Shown piece after piece: positions 9,701 through 24,700 of a stretch of DNA of 64,000 nucleotides. The stretch comes from Tretioscincus oriximinensis. Lineage: Eukaryota; Chordata; Lepidosauria; Squamata; Gymnophthalmidae. The notes under the pieces are model-generated. The model made no database searches. It was not told the origin of the DNA and was given only the letters and a program-made list of their open reading frames with translations. Made by a program: the position numbers and the translations under genes. The stretch spans positions 119,525-183,524 of the forward strand of contig JAJVDF010000374.1 of assembly GCA_022410635.1 (NCBI GenBank), read 5' to 3'. Each line of letters opens with the position of its first letter. Position 1 is the stretch's first letter.

Positions 9701-12700
9701 AAAGGAATTCTAAACAGAACCACTGAGTTGAGTATCCCTAAATAGTAGACTGGTTATGGTTTATACCTTTGGAGTTAGTAACTTTCAGTTATATCAGAAC
9801 GTAGCTAGATTTATTTCTTATTTGCAGTTGGATCAAAATACAACTTACTTGTATTCTAGTGGATTAAGCCCATTACCATTGGCACAAATAGAATGGGCAT
9901 TCTAGCTGCCCTCCTCTCGCCCCCCACTCTGGTCCTGGATTTTCTACCCCCATCTCTTCTCTTGCCTCCCTATCCACCACCACTGGTCATACTTTTAAGG
10001 TCCAGCTGGTTAGTTTTGTGGGCACCGTACGGATAAGGTGAATAGATAAGTTGAACAGAGAAAATTATTTTCTCTATCACACAACGCTANAAATAGGGGG
10101 CCTTCCTTGTAACTGATGGGCAAAAGAGTGGGGGCAGGGAAAAGGAAGGGTTTTTTTACCCAGAGGGTCATCGGCCTGTGGATTTTACTTCCAAAAGAAG
10201 TGAATAGCTTTAAGAGAGGATTAGACAAGTTCATGGATATCAAGGGTATAAACAGCTACTAGGGGGTATTTTTTGATGCTGCCTCTGAGATGGAGCAAAA
10301 GGCAGGATTCTTAAAATACCATTTACAGGGTGTCGTAGTGAGGGTTTTGCTTTCTTCTAACTGCCCAGGTGCAATTGGTGGGCCACTGTGTGAGACAGAA
10401 TGCTGGATTAGATGGGCTGTGGCTTCTTGTAGCAGGGTTCCTCTTATGTTCACCACNGTTTTGACAGCACGGGGCTACTACAAAACGGATGGTNAACATA
10501 AGAACNTAAGAGGAGCCCTGCTACAAGAAGCCACAGCTCATTTAATCAAGCATTCTGTCTCACACAGCCCAATAATCTGTGTTTGAGGGGATGAAGGCTT
10601 CACTTAGAAGGCCGATCGCCATGACACGCTTTAGTAATACTGATTCTATGCTCAAAATTTTCAGGTTTCAATCAACAAAACATAGTTGGACATAGTTTGG
10701 TCACGATACACTGAGAAATTTTGGTAAAGGTAAATCTAATAAGCCATCATGAAATGAGCTCAGAAAATACAGAACAAATACTGAATGGATAGCTGTGTGT
10801 GTTTATTTTGATGTCAAGTTGAAGGAGAAAATTTTCTATTAGTTTAATCTCTTCTATTTTCTGCAGATTACCCCTGAAGATTTGCAGAGTGTTTGCGTTC
10901 GTCTATTTAGCAATCAAATGAGGCAGAGCATCGCACATAGTATAGACTTTACACGCCCTGGGACTGTAAGTATCATATTCTATATATATAATGATTAAAA
11001 CTTTTTAAAATTATAGGAATGCATGAAAAATCCTGCTGGATCAGACCATAGTTTATTTATTTCAGCATTTCTAATTGCTTCTGGGCATAAGAACACAGGT
11101 GGAACCCTGCTTAAAGGGGCCAGAGCCCATTCTGCTCACACAGTGGCCCAGCAATTGCAGCTGGGCAGCCTTGAAGCAGAAGGTGGTAAAGTCTTCACTT
11201 GTTTTTAACTCCCTGCAAATAGGTCTTCNTGAATCCTACCTGTTGCTACATCTTGGAGGCAAAGTCAAGAGATCCATNCTAGTAGCTATTTATAACCTTG
11301 GCTTCCATGAACTTGTCTAATTTTGTCTTAAAGGTATCCAACCACCACCGCCTCTGGAAGTAAATTCCACAAACTAATGAAAAAAATGGGTGATTTTTTT
11401 TCTGGATAAAAAAATACTTTCCCTTGTCTGTCCTAAATCTTCTGCCCATCAGTTCCAAGGAATGCCCTCTGATCCTAGTGTTGTGTGATAGAGAAAATAT
11501 TTTTCTCTCTTCACTTTATCCATCCCAGGCATGATTTTATACACTTCATTTCCACCTCTCAAATGCTGTCTTTCGAGGCTAAAGTGGCTTAGACATCGCA
11601 GCCTGGTTTCATGAGGGAGGTCCTAAAAGCATCTCAAGCAAAAGAGAAAGGCAAAATCTTTAGCTGGTCTTGATTGCCTGGGAATGATCCTTAGATACAT
11701 CCTGCTTGTCTAACCTGCAAATGAAATTGTTATTATATCTAGTAACCATTGATACATCCGTTCCCATGGATTTGTCTATACAGCAAAATACATTTCGTTA
11801 GATCATTTTGAAGTCTTCAAATTGGTTTGAAAAACTATTACTCAAACTAGAAGTTCGCCTTCCATTTTATCTCTGGGTGAAATGTCTCTGATGATCTCAG
11901 TTGCTTGACGATAAGTGGTCGCTAGAGGGCCTCGCTCTACAGATTAACTATGGGTTGTCCCTGCTTAACTCCAGGTGGAAGCAATAGAAGTCCCGCCCTT
12001 CGAAAGATTTAAAGCCCCTATTGTCAGGATACCCCCAGTCCTTCTGTTGCTGTGAGCGAGGAAGCATTGTTTATCTCTCAGTCCTTCCACTGGTCTTGGC
12101 CTATTTTGTGCTTTTTTATTTTTGCTTATTTCTTCTTCAGACTGAAACATAAGGCAGAATTAAATCTTTATAGCTGCAACGTGATGAGAATAAAGTAAGC
12201 CTAATCCTATTCTAGTAGATTATGCCAATATTGTAACGTGCAAAAAGATTCAAATTCATGTTTGCTAGGTTTTTTTTCCCAAAATGTAGTGAACATTTTC
12301 AAATTTCTAGCGTTTGTGTAGATGCAGAACGTTTACCCCATTTATGCCATATACATACATATTGTTGCAAATTCTTTGGGGTTGATCTGACCTCATCTAC
12401 CCTGAAGTGTCCTGTTTGACAAACCAGGATAGTTTTTCTTTTCTTGTGTTGATCAGATGTCTGTGGAATGCTAAGAGACAGGACGTGGAACTACTGTTTT
12501 AGAATTATAAGTATGTCCTTGAGGGCATGGAAGCTGTTGTCTTCTGAGAACCAGACAGTCCCTCGATCTCCAAAGTGGTGAAAGTAGGGCATAAGAACAC
12601 AAGAGGANCCCTGTTGAGGTGGGCTGGAGCCCATCTAGTCCAGCATTCTGTCTCATACAGTGGCCCACCAATCGTATCTGGGCAGTCTGAAACAAAAGTA

Positions 12701-15700
12701 GACAACACTGATTTAGCTGGGCAGTTTACAGGGACAAATTTCAAAAAAGTAGCTGTGTTAGTCTGGGTCCAGAAAAATCTTAGCACCTTAGAAAAGGTAG
12801 GCAAAAGGAACGTTTCTGAACAACTCTTCTTAATCCGATGAGCATCTGAAGACTTGGACCTGTGTGGAAAAGCTCATGCTGCCTATCTTTTTTTTTTAAG
12901 TTGTCCTCACTGTCTGTCTGTGCATCCATCCATATGAAGAAGTAGACTTGCCTTGTAAAACTCATACTGCTCATCCCCCCCCCCCCATGGAATCATGTGG
13001 CACCAGGAAACTACGCTCACACAGAATCTTGGGAATTGTAATTAGACATGTAATATGACGGGAATATAAGGAACGTAACTTGAACAGCGTATTCACAAGT
13101 AAGTTGTAGTCGATAACGAAGTACGTGGAGATGGAATCGCAAATGGGTTATTCTGGATTTAAAGTGTATTCCGAAATAAANCAGATGGTGGGGAGACAGC
13201 CTCCATGTCCTATGAGAAACAGTTAAATAATTTAGGGATGCTTAGTCCTCAAAGAGAACACTGAAGGGTTGACACAGAGCAGAGGGATCAACTTTGTTCC
13301 CTTTGGCACATGGAAGGACAAGAAACAATGGGCTGAAACTGCAAGGGAGATTTACATTAGATATTAGGGGAAGAAAATGACAGTAAGGGTGATAAACCAG
13401 GAGAACATGTTGCCACAGGAGGTGGTGAGTTCCCTTTCCCTGGAAACCTTCAAACAGAGGTTGGACAGATGTCTATCTGGAATGATTTAGTGAATCCAGC
13501 ATTGAGCAGGGTGTTGGACCCTGTGACCCTGGAGGTCCCTTCCAATGCTAGGATTCTATAATTCTTCACTGCCTCCTGGGGTCCTCTGAAGCTCGTGTTA
13601 GTTACTTCTTTTGCATGGTGGGTTGGTCTGATGCTGTCCTGTCCTCAGACTGCCCCAGCATGTAGAAGTGTCATGGAAGTAACAAACGTGAGCTTCAGGG
13701 GACCTCAGGAGACAGTGGAGAAAAGAGAGGCTTGGTGATAGACAGATTGGCAGACAGGCAGGAGGTGGCACCTAAGCAATGGAGTTTAATGTGGCATAAC
13801 TGCACCAGATCAGTCTGCGGAAACGGGGTACCTAATACAACGTCTTGGTCTGGAACATCGACTAGTGCAGACTCACTCAAGACAGCCAAGGAAGGAAAAG
13901 AAAATACAAGCTCAGTTAGTTACTTTAGACTGTTTCTAAAAGTAACTTTCCCATGAGATTAGCAAGTTTTAGAACCTTAAGGTGTGTCTTCTGTAGGATC
14001 TTTGTTATTTTTGTGATTATTGGTGGGTGAAATTCATTTTGATCTCATGTGTAAACCTTCCAGGTTTGTTGTTCAAGCAAGAGGCACACATTCTTGGCCT
14101 ATTCCTTTTTGATGTGTTCTACTTTAATTCTGTTTACTGCTTGAATGCCAATCTTGTGAGAATAGGCAACTGCTTGGCAATAGTAAATATCTATTGTACG
14201 ATACAAAGTTTCAAGGACTGCCAGGAAATTGTCTGTTACCAGGAAAGCAACTTCTCAACACGCTATTGTGGGAAATGTATTTTAAGAAATGTGAAGCAGC
14301 AAATTCTGAGAAGTGATTTATTACAAGGATGTTAGAAGGATGGAGAGTGGTCTGGAAACCATGAAGTCCTATGAGGAATGGCTAAAAGATCTTGGGATGT
14401 TTAGTCTGCAAAAGAGAAGACTGAGAGGACACCTAATAACAGCCTATAAATACCTGAAGGGCTGCCACAAAGCAGGGGGATCAGCATTGTTCTCATGGGC
14501 ACATGGAAAGACCAGAAACAATGGGGTGAAACTACAGGGAAGTAGATATAGATCAGATATCAGAAAAACCATTCTGACAATCAGGGTGATAAACTAGTGG
14601 TACAGGTTGCCACAGGAGTTGGTGTGTAAAGGTTTCAACCATACCTTTAAGAAAAATCTGCTGAGTTGTGATGCCCTACAGCTGGAGAGAAGGTTAAATC
14701 TGGAGTTTGTGTGTTAGGGAAGAAGGTTGAAGAAGGTTTTATGAATACTGGAAGTTCATTGTAGAGAGTGGTGCAGAAAGAATTGGAAAGGAAGACAACG
14801 AAGGCGACGTGCAGAAGTGGACCTGTAAGAGAGACTTTGGGTTTGGGGATTATTGTAAATACTGTAAATATGAAGGCATCTGCCTGGCACAGGTTTTTGT
14901 AAATAAAACACCCTTCCTTGGCAACACTCAAGCCTCTTTAGACTCTTATGACATGCCAGCCACTCTTGGGATCTAAGTTAAAATCAAACCCATGACATGG
15001 TGAGTTCACCTTCGCTGGGTGAACTTCAGAGGCTGGGCAGCATCTGTCTGGGATGGTTTAGCGGTTCCTGCATTGAGCAGGGGGTCAAGCTGCAGTTCCC
15101 AACCTTTTTCGAGGCATGAGCCCCTGGTACAGCAGGAGGGAGCAAGCAGGGATGTCAGGACGCATTTTATTGCCATCGCCTGCCCATTTGCCATCGTGGC
15201 CCTGTTTGGGGTCACAGCCCATGGGTTAGGAACTGCTGTTCTAATGTGTTAACTAGATTCCTTTTATAGAAATTTCTTAAACTGTGTTGGTCTCTCTATG
15301 GAAGCCTACAAGAACTCTTTTAAGCACTGCTGCTTATTTATTCATTGGCTGCCCATTGTTCTCTATTACTTCCACATCAGTTTTGGGGAAGGCCATTTGC
15401 ATGCATGTATAGCAATACCACAAAAGTGCCTTTTATCATAATATGGAGCTTTAAATAAATCCAGTAATGGATAACTAAGTGATATTCCTCCTTCTCCTCT
15501 GAATGCCAGTTTCCACTCAGCTGTTAAATTACCTGGTTTGCAATTTGGACAATGTCTGCTTTTTTGAATCCTTTCTCCAATGTTTAGTCAACCAGCACAA
15601 TTAGTGTAGGTTTTCATTGCCCAGATGTACATCTCTTAACAGCAACAATGTTTATAATGCCAAAAACACATAGCTTTATTGCTTTCTCCTCAACAGATAG

Positions 15701-18700
15701 TGTGAAGTAGGCGGGATTGAGAGAGTTCTAAAGAGCTGTGACTAGCCCAAGATCACGCAGAAAGTTTCATGGAGGAACGTGGAATCGAACCAAGAGACTT
15801 CCAGATAAAAGTCTGATACTCTAACCTCTACACCGAATTGGCTCTTCTCAAAAATTTTCTTTTATGCAACAAAATTTTAACTTCTTCAGTATGTTTTAAC
15901 TTCTTCAGACTACTCCAGTCTGGTGTAGAGCATCAGACTCTTATCCCAAAGTCTCCTGGTTCGATTCTGTACTTAAAACCAGTTGGGTGACCTTGGGTTG
16001 GTCACAGTTCTTGGGAGCTCTCTCAGCCCCACCTACTTCACAGGGTGTCTGTTGTGAAGAGACGGACAAAAGGTTATGAAAGTCACTTTGATTCCCCTTC
16101 GGGTTGAGAAAGTCTGGGTATAAAAACCGAATCTTCTTCTTCTGTTACATTCTTATTTATATTCTTGATCTTGTTTTTGTGATTTCTGTTAATGCTTTCT
16201 TTTTCTTTGTCTCTTTTATGTTAATTTATATTATGCCTGTCCCTGTCCTAAAGGGTTATTGCTGTTTGAGCCCGTACGGTGAGGAATATGTAAGTCCTGG
16301 TATCTGCTCTTTTAAAAATTATTATTGTCTTCACACAAAAGTGCTTCATCCGTCTTCGTTTCCATTCCTCCGGTGACCTCNTTTTCCGCTGACCTCTATT
16401 GTGCTTGTTCATGGCAGACATTTTTAATGGCAAAACTTTTCTGAAGTTGCACTGCTTGCATGGAAAAGCTGGGATGCTTCATGGGGAATGTTGCAGTTAA
16501 ATAAGTTAAAGATTTTGAAGGAGGAAAGGACTTACCCATATTTATAAGATGCACTTGACCATAAGATGCATCTAAGGTTTAGAGGAGGAAAATAAGGGAA
16601 AATTATGTTGGTCTGTTGTGTTTTCTTAGTGCAGTAATAAGATCTGCCAGGGGTGACAGCAAAATCACTGGCAGTCAATGAATAGCAAAGCAGAGGTTTC
16701 TATAGCAATCCAGGCTGGTGGATTTCAAGCTGCATACATTCGCTTCCTTCACACATAAGTGCATCTTATAGTCCANCAAATATGGTACGTTGCTTTGATA
16801 TAAAGCTTGCATGCATTGTTGCTAAGGAGCATCTTAGGGTCTCCATTTCTTCACATTTCTTTTTCTTCTCCTTGCAAACTATTTACTTAAACTTATGTCC
16901 CACACTATATATGAAGACCTCGGGGGGGCAGGTCTTTTGCGAAGCAGAAATCCGAAATCTGACAGTGTGGGGAAGGGAAAGCTATTTCTTCAACCCAAAG
17001 CATCTAACTGGGTGTGGTGAAGTCACTGTTCATGTTCTTCTCCATGACAATTTTATTAGGAAAAATCCTGCTGCCCATCCCCCCTCCCCGAGCCAGAAGC
17101 TGCACATTCTCCAACCTGGAGGCAGGTTCTAGGCATCTGTTGTAATAGCAGTTGATACACCTGACCTTCATTAACAGCTACCCTTGCTAGATCAGACCCC
17201 CATCTAGTCCTGCATCTGTCTCCCTCACCTGTCTGTGACTCACCAGTTGCCTCTGGGTGTCTGAAGTAGGAATCAAAACCTCTACCTGCTTTGACCAGTG
17301 AGTGGTGACTCTTTCCTCCTCACTTTTCGAGCAGTGGCTGTTTCACTTCCCTGATAGCCTAGATTCCTCTATAGAAGCACTGCGTGAAAGGAATTTGTAA
17401 GATGAATTTGGGAGCCATTTCCCTGCCCTTCTCTAGCAGCAAACCTCCTGCTTGTGTACATTAGTAACCCCAATTATTCCTACCAACTGATGGGAACCAA
17501 GCTTCCTGTGACCGAGCAGAGGATAGCCTAGATTCTTTCAGTCTTAGAGCTCTTGATGAGTTGCTGCCTTTTCTTGCAAACTGCTTTCCTTTGCCATCTA
17601 TCTTGCCAGGGTAAATGTCCTTTTACATAGGTCCCAGTCCATCAGATTCTGAGTATTTAACCCTGCCATTCATTGTGGTTTGAAAATCTTTACTGTCGCT
17701 TTAAAAATCTTACCCTGTACTGAACTTGTTATAACAGGGTCTTGCAGAATAGGCAGGAGCACAGAAATTAATTTGTTATACTCAAACCTTTGTTATAATG
17801 AGGTTTGTTATAACAGGGGTGTTTTTACATTGCTCTCAATGGTGTTCTGCCAGGACTTTCGAATGTGTTACATTGAGAATTTCATTATAAAGAGGTTTTA
17901 TCTGTATATGATAAGTGCATGGTGTATTTAGAAACGGTTGCATGTTGAGTAAAAAGGTCTTTAAAAACAGCTGTTGATGGGATCGAACTTCTGCCATCCA
18001 GATGGCCATTTGTCCACGGACAACATAGCCAAGAAAACTTCATGATCAGTCCAGATTGCCCAAAGCAGGTACATTCACTCCAGGAAGAGGATATTGGCTT
18101 AGTAAGCGCAAGGCATTTCCAAAGCTTGGGAACAGGAAAACACAGCTGCCCTCTGGTTGGAACATTTGCCGTCTGTTTTGGGACCATCAGGGCTGCTCTA
18201 ATGCAGGAAAATCACGTAGCTGCCATACAGAATTCGGCTTCTGAAAGGTCACGGGCATCGTTCATCTCTTCCATTACACTGATGTTCCCAACCTGATCAT
18301 GGTTAAGGAGGGTGGAACTTGGAATTTAACAGTATCTTCAGAACCCCAAGATTCTTCTTCTTTTTGTTTAAAACATTTTATTCAATTTTAAATACAATAC
18401 AATCCATTTCAAAATCCCATACATCAAATGTTTTAATTTTTGAGTTTTTTTAACTCCTTAACTATCTCCTTCCTTAGTAATTCTTAACTAATTACTAGAA
18501 AAAGAAGGAGGTGGAGGAGGAGAAGGAGAGGAATCTGGCATTTATACCCTGCTCTTAGTGTACAGAGCAGCTGTCTAGTACTATCTAGCACCAGTTTCTA
18601 ACCCAGGACTCTAGAGGCCACCAAAGTTCTGAGCTCTGTCATTGGACATTTGACCTCAGAATGTTTGTACATATTTCAATATTGCATCTGTATCCTAGGA

Positions 18701-21700
18701 AAAAAAACAAAGAAGGGAGGAAGCAGTCTCACAAACATATATTTTAAAAATTCCTTACGTTTTGAAAAATCCCTACAGTTTAGCTTCTTTGTGGACCATT
18801 GATTCTCACATTGTGGGACGTCCAAAAGCCTTTCTTCTTATCCACCTGACACATAATTTTATACACCTCTGTTAAATTCTGTGTCACTGATCTCCTTTAT
18901 AATCTAAAACCCCTCAAGTGCTTACATTTTATTGTAAGGTCTCTCATCGTGACATCTAACCCACCACTTAACCCAATCTTTACCCAGATACCATGTCTGA
19001 AATTGAACACTCTTATTAGCTCTAGAGGCGACTGCAGTCCATGGTTTATCTTTCATCTCATCTTTTTCTCCTTCTCAGAGTTTCAACCACCATTGATCTG
19101 TATGGTTTTATTGTAGAACAATTTGGTTAGACAGTAATATTGGAGGTGGCTGCGCCATCTCCAGCAATCAAAACTAAATCCAAGAAATGAATCAAAACGA
19201 GTCAAAACCCAATGACTACAGCGTCCTTTGGAGGCCAGTCTTGTGGTGAAAGATAAAATCTTTGAACTGGGAAAAGAGTGTTTCGTTATAAGGCTGTGGG
19301 ATGTTTCAGTTGGCTATCAGGTAGCATCATTCATTGAGCAAAGCATAATATGAAATGTCTTCCTGTGTGAGNATACACTTATTCACTTGTGAGAAACACT
19401 CTCCTTATATTACATAGGTTAGCTTTGCAGGACTCCCAGTGGTTAGTCCGGCGGTATACCAAAGGGGTAATAGAATATTCCCTTTGGTATTTCCTCCTTT
19501 TTGTCTTATGAATTTCCCCAGTTGAAAACACCTAACAATAGGTCCTGATTCAGTCTGTCATGAAAAGCCTTACATTATAGCTGAGGAGCAGTTTTTAAAG
19601 ATATTTGTAAGGCAGAAACGATTGCTCAATCAGGAAAAAAATGACATTTTAAAAAAAATCTTTTATTATTTGTATATTGTAATACATTCCAAACACAGCA
19701 ACCCAACCCTCCCCCTGGCAACAGAGACCTGATTGAGACACGGTGATATAGTGGTTAAGAAATGGTCTTTCATTCGAGAGACCCGTTCTTGAAGTCCTGT
19801 GGGAAGTGGTCAGCACCCTTTACTAGCCTCAACTCTAGCCAACCCAGCTATTTGAAAGCAAGACATTGCAATTAGAGAGATGGGAACCACACAGTGTGGT
19901 GGGGAAGATAGAATGGAAGTCTTTGGGCGAAAAATAAAGATTGAGAAAAAAACAGTTCTAATGTATATTATATTAGTTAACTTAAATACTTATCATAATT
20001 GATTGAAAATCATATGGACCATATGCATTAATCGTAGATTTCTTTGATCACTTAACCCAAATTCCAGAAATTCCTTTCATTTTTTAAGCTGTGTTCGTTC
20101 TCTTAATAGCAACTAATCTCTTCTCTCTTGATAATTCATACACCATAAAATTTCCCATATATTCATACCAATTATCCAATAACCAGTATGAATTATCTTT
20201 CCACCCCTTTACAATTACCATGTGTGCTGCCCAAATTCCCATTGGTGCTATCTGAATAATTTCATTATATACACTGGGCAAATTTGATTCATTATTAAAA
20301 TCTTCCCCTCCTCATGAATATTAACATTAACTGTACTCCTTAATTCCCTTATAACCAATTTCCAAAATATCTGTAACAATGGGTACCCCTGCCACATGGG
20401 TATATATATCCCCCCTATTCATGGCAAAAAAGTCATGATGAATATGGCAATAAATGACCTTAGTTGAGATTGTTTAAATGGTTTATTTATTCATTCATTC
20501 ATTTTTTGATTTGGTGCGTGTTTTGCTTTCCTCTGTTCGGACCGCCCAGGTGCATCTGATGGGCCTCTGTGTGACACAGAATGCTGGACTTGATGGGCTG
20601 TGGCCTGATCCAGTATGGCTCTTCTTAGGTTCTTATGTATTTATACTCATATGTATATCTTATTTTGAAAGCATAAAAGCAACAGGCTTATCATTTCAAT
20701 CATAAATATTTTAAAGCACATTAAAGTATCAATACATCATTTTGAAGGAAAGAGATACTTTAATATTTGCAGAAGAACATGCTAAAATGCTAGAAACTTA
20801 CGGCACTTAAAAAACCTCAGCGATGGGTCATTGGTTTAGGGGCTTTATTGCCACAAGAGATGTCGACAGCAAGCATTGATAGCTTTTAGAAAGTGTGAGA
20901 TGAAGTCACAGAGGCCAGGAGTATCAATGACAACTATTTTGAAGAGATTCCTAGAAGCTGCTTCCAACTATTTCCAAGCTGTCCCAATCCAAGGGAGGTT
21001 GAAGCTGACAAACTAGCCATTGAGTGATCTCTGCCCAACGTCTTTTATTTACTTTGTACACCCAGCAAAGGGGCTAGTAGCACTTTGAGACTAACAGGAG
21101 AAAAGTGGGTGGCAAAAGTTTTCATAGACAGGTCTACTTCTTCAGATGCATAGACTTCAGACCCCAGACTATGGAACAGTCTCCCCCTTGAGATGTGTCA
21201 ATCACTACCTCTATAGTCATTCAGAAATTTGATATGCACAATTGACTAATCATTAAACCATTCATTCATTCAGAAAACACTTGAAGACACACAACTTTAA
21301 TCTGCCCTTTGCCTGGAAAAAACATGCTCCCCTTCCCAACCTTTAGATATTGGTGTTTGAATAAATAAATAAATAAATGCTCCAGACACTGCAGAATATC
21401 ATGAACAAATCATTATGGAATAATAAGCCATAAATGTATAACAGAAAAGCTTCTTTAATGACAGGAGAAGTAAGGGGTTGGCTGGCATAAAGCAGCAGGA
21501 ATTATCAGTTCTTCACAAGATTGGAAGGGAAGGCCCCACATCAATTTGCAGCTTATCATGGATCTGTGTTTTATAGCTGATGTTCTAGGTATGTCGTTGA
21601 GGAGAATTAACAGTTATAAATTTTGCTGATACATTGCAATGTACACGATACACATGTGGTGTGTCAAAGGGCAGGCCTTCCCCATGGTAGCCCTCAGGTT

Positions 21701-24700
21701 GTGGCATGCTATCCCNCAAGCGTGCCTCAGACACCTATGTTGTACGTGTTCAGGATGCCTGGTGAAGACGCATTGGTTCGCCTTGGTCTTCTGCTGTGGC
21801 TAAATACCCCTCTCCTTGAAGACACTGTTCTATTCTAATTATATTCATTTCTTTGAATTTTAATATTGATCTTTTAAGTTAGGGTCTTCATTCTGGTTTA
21901 TATTAAATATTAATTGCGTTTTATGTGTGGGTTCTAAATGGTCCCACATCTTTGCCTTTTTCCAATGTCTTACCAACTTTTTTAATGTTTCGTCCCAATT
22001 GTTGACTATATTTCTTGGCTAGTTTTTGAATAATAGTTCTGTTTTCCATATTGTTATCTTTATTATTTTTGCCCATTTTTTGTTTGAGGACTGTATTTCA
22101 CATAAGTCTATAATATGGAAAGCCTTTTGATATTTTATGATGTCTGGGATACCCCAGCCACCTTCCTCTTCGCTTGTATATAGCCATAACCTTTTTAATC
22201 TGGCTTTTTTACCGTTATTGACCCATTTTGTTATTTTTGCCATCAATTTATTCAATTCTTTGTTGGGTATAAATTCGACAGTGGTTTGGTATACAGTGGT
22301 TTCATTACAGGAATTCACAGACTTAATAGGAGTCAGACATTGGCTCCAATAAGAGCCATTAAAACTTATACTTCAAATCCTAGAGGAATAGAAATCATAA
22401 GAAGACCAGATTCTAATATTGAAAAGATAATAACAGCATCAGAATTATACAGGAAGGTAAACCATAAAAAAGATGAACTACAAGAAGATATTACAAACAG
22501 ATGGCAAAGAAACATAAACATTAGCAACACAGAATAAGATGGTAGATAATATTAAAAAAGAGAGAATGAACAACATAAAGGAAATTAAAAGAAAAGTGCT
22601 ACATAGGTGGCACCAAACACCAGAGCAAATTGCTCATTTTATGTCAAAAATTACCAACCACTGCTGGCATGGATGCAATAGTAGAGCCGATTACTATAAC
22701 CTAATTTGGGACTGTCCAGAAGTACAGCTATTTTGTAGAAAAATAGAGAAAGAATTGAATAAAATGATAAATGATACAATTATTTTAACAGATAAGATGG
22801 TTGTACTCCTGGGAGAACTTGAAAATCAAAATTCAATCCAAGCAAGAGAGATAATTGAAGATATGCTGGCATGCGCTCTAATGGTTGTAGCTTACGGATG
22901 GAAGGACAAAAAAAGGGGCTAATATCGAAATGGTACAATTATATACTGCTCAAAACAATTAAGGGAACACTTTAACATAACAGTGTATGTTAAAGTGTTT
23001 CCTTAATTGTTTTGAGCAGTATATATTGGATAAAATCGCACTCGAAATTAAAACTACAAGAATTAATAATTATGATAATGTACTACAAATCAGACAACGT
23101 AAGCTAAAGTGGGAATGAGTCAAAAATTATCTGTTGATAAACTTACCACAGAAAGTAAAAAAATTAAAACTGAGACTGATTTTTTCCTTATGGTTTCTTC
23201 TTGATATAAAGGATATATATATATATATAATTTTTTGGTTTTCTTCAATGGGGTATGAAGGGAGGGGGTGGGTGTTCAAGGGGGACAATGATTAATGAAT
23301 TGTATTATATTACAATATACTGTATGTAATTTGAATAAGGAAATAATAAATAAATATATTCCAAAAAACCCCAAAACTGTTCTATTCCAACTGATTTAAT
23401 GGCCTTTCATTTGATCCACCTCAAGACTTCCAGGTACAGGGCAGAATATAAATGTAACTAAGTAAGAAGAAAATCGAAAACGAAACATTAAGTGTTGTTT
23501 TGTCTCTTTATAAATCTTGATCTTATAAATAACTTGATCTATTCCAAACATCAATAAATAATTTTTTACTGGTTCCCAGTTTTGCTTTGTTTGGACTATC
23601 CTTTGAATATTCTCACTACTATTAATTCTGACATATCTAAATTCCACAGTCATTTTTTCTATAATATAGTCGTGCCATCCTTCAATTGTTCACTTAGATA
23701 CATCTTTCCAGCCTTTTAACATAATAATCTGTGAACATGATAACAAATTTTGAATAATGTAACTTATTTGACTATCTACTATATTGTCTAGATCACACAC
23801 AAAAAATTACCATTTTATCTGTTAATGTTAAGTTACAATTATATATTTTGTTAATTTCTTTTTGTATGTGCCTCTATACAGCTCCATTAATTATGAAAAT
23901 AATCCGCTCTTGTCTGACAGCCATGCCAACAAATATTTGCTAATTGGTTACCTGCCAGGTTAATGATGATAATTAATCTAATTGAAATGCAGATTACAAA
24001 TAGCTGAGTTGGCTAGAGCTGCAGGCTAGTAAAGGGTATAAATGGGTACTAGGTTGGATGTCTGGATGTTTCCTCCGGGATGGAGCAACAGGCAGGACTC
24101 CTGAAATACCATTTGCAGGGAGTCATGAACAGGTGTATATTTTGCTTTCCTCTGTTCGGACTGCCCAGGTGCATCTGGTGGGCCTCTGTGTGACACAGAA
24201 TGCTGGACTCGATGGGCTGTGGCCTGATCCAGTATGGCTCTTCTTATGTTCTTAAGGGCGCTCACCCCTCTTCACCTCAGACCCTGTCCTAATTGTGAGA
24301 CCGACTGGGCTGGAACAAAATCCCTTATGAAATTGGGCTGCAACAGCAAGGTCTCTTCAGCCTTGGAAGATAGTGTTTAAGTGGTGATCTGGTTGAAGTG
24401 TATAAAATCATGCATTAGGTGGATAAGAAGAGTAGAGAGAAAAATAATTCTCTATTGCACAACACTGGACTAGAGGGCACTCCTTGAAGCTAATGGGTAG
24501 AAGAGTGAGGACAGGCAAGGAAAAGTATTTTTTCATTCGGAGGTCTGCATAGCTTCAAGATAGGAGTAGATAAATTCAAGAAGAGCAGGTGTAATGATGG
24601 CTATTAGAATAGGAAAACAACCATTTTTGCAAGAAGAATAGCACAGGCTTCAACGGGCCCAAATGTTACGACTGTGTTCTAACTGCTTGGCATCATGTAT

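Noticed and set aside
15662..16143. Genuine tRNA genes from the A and B boxes
   Set aside because: No cloverleaf or anticodon stem could be drawn, and the sequence continues as SINE body and tail.
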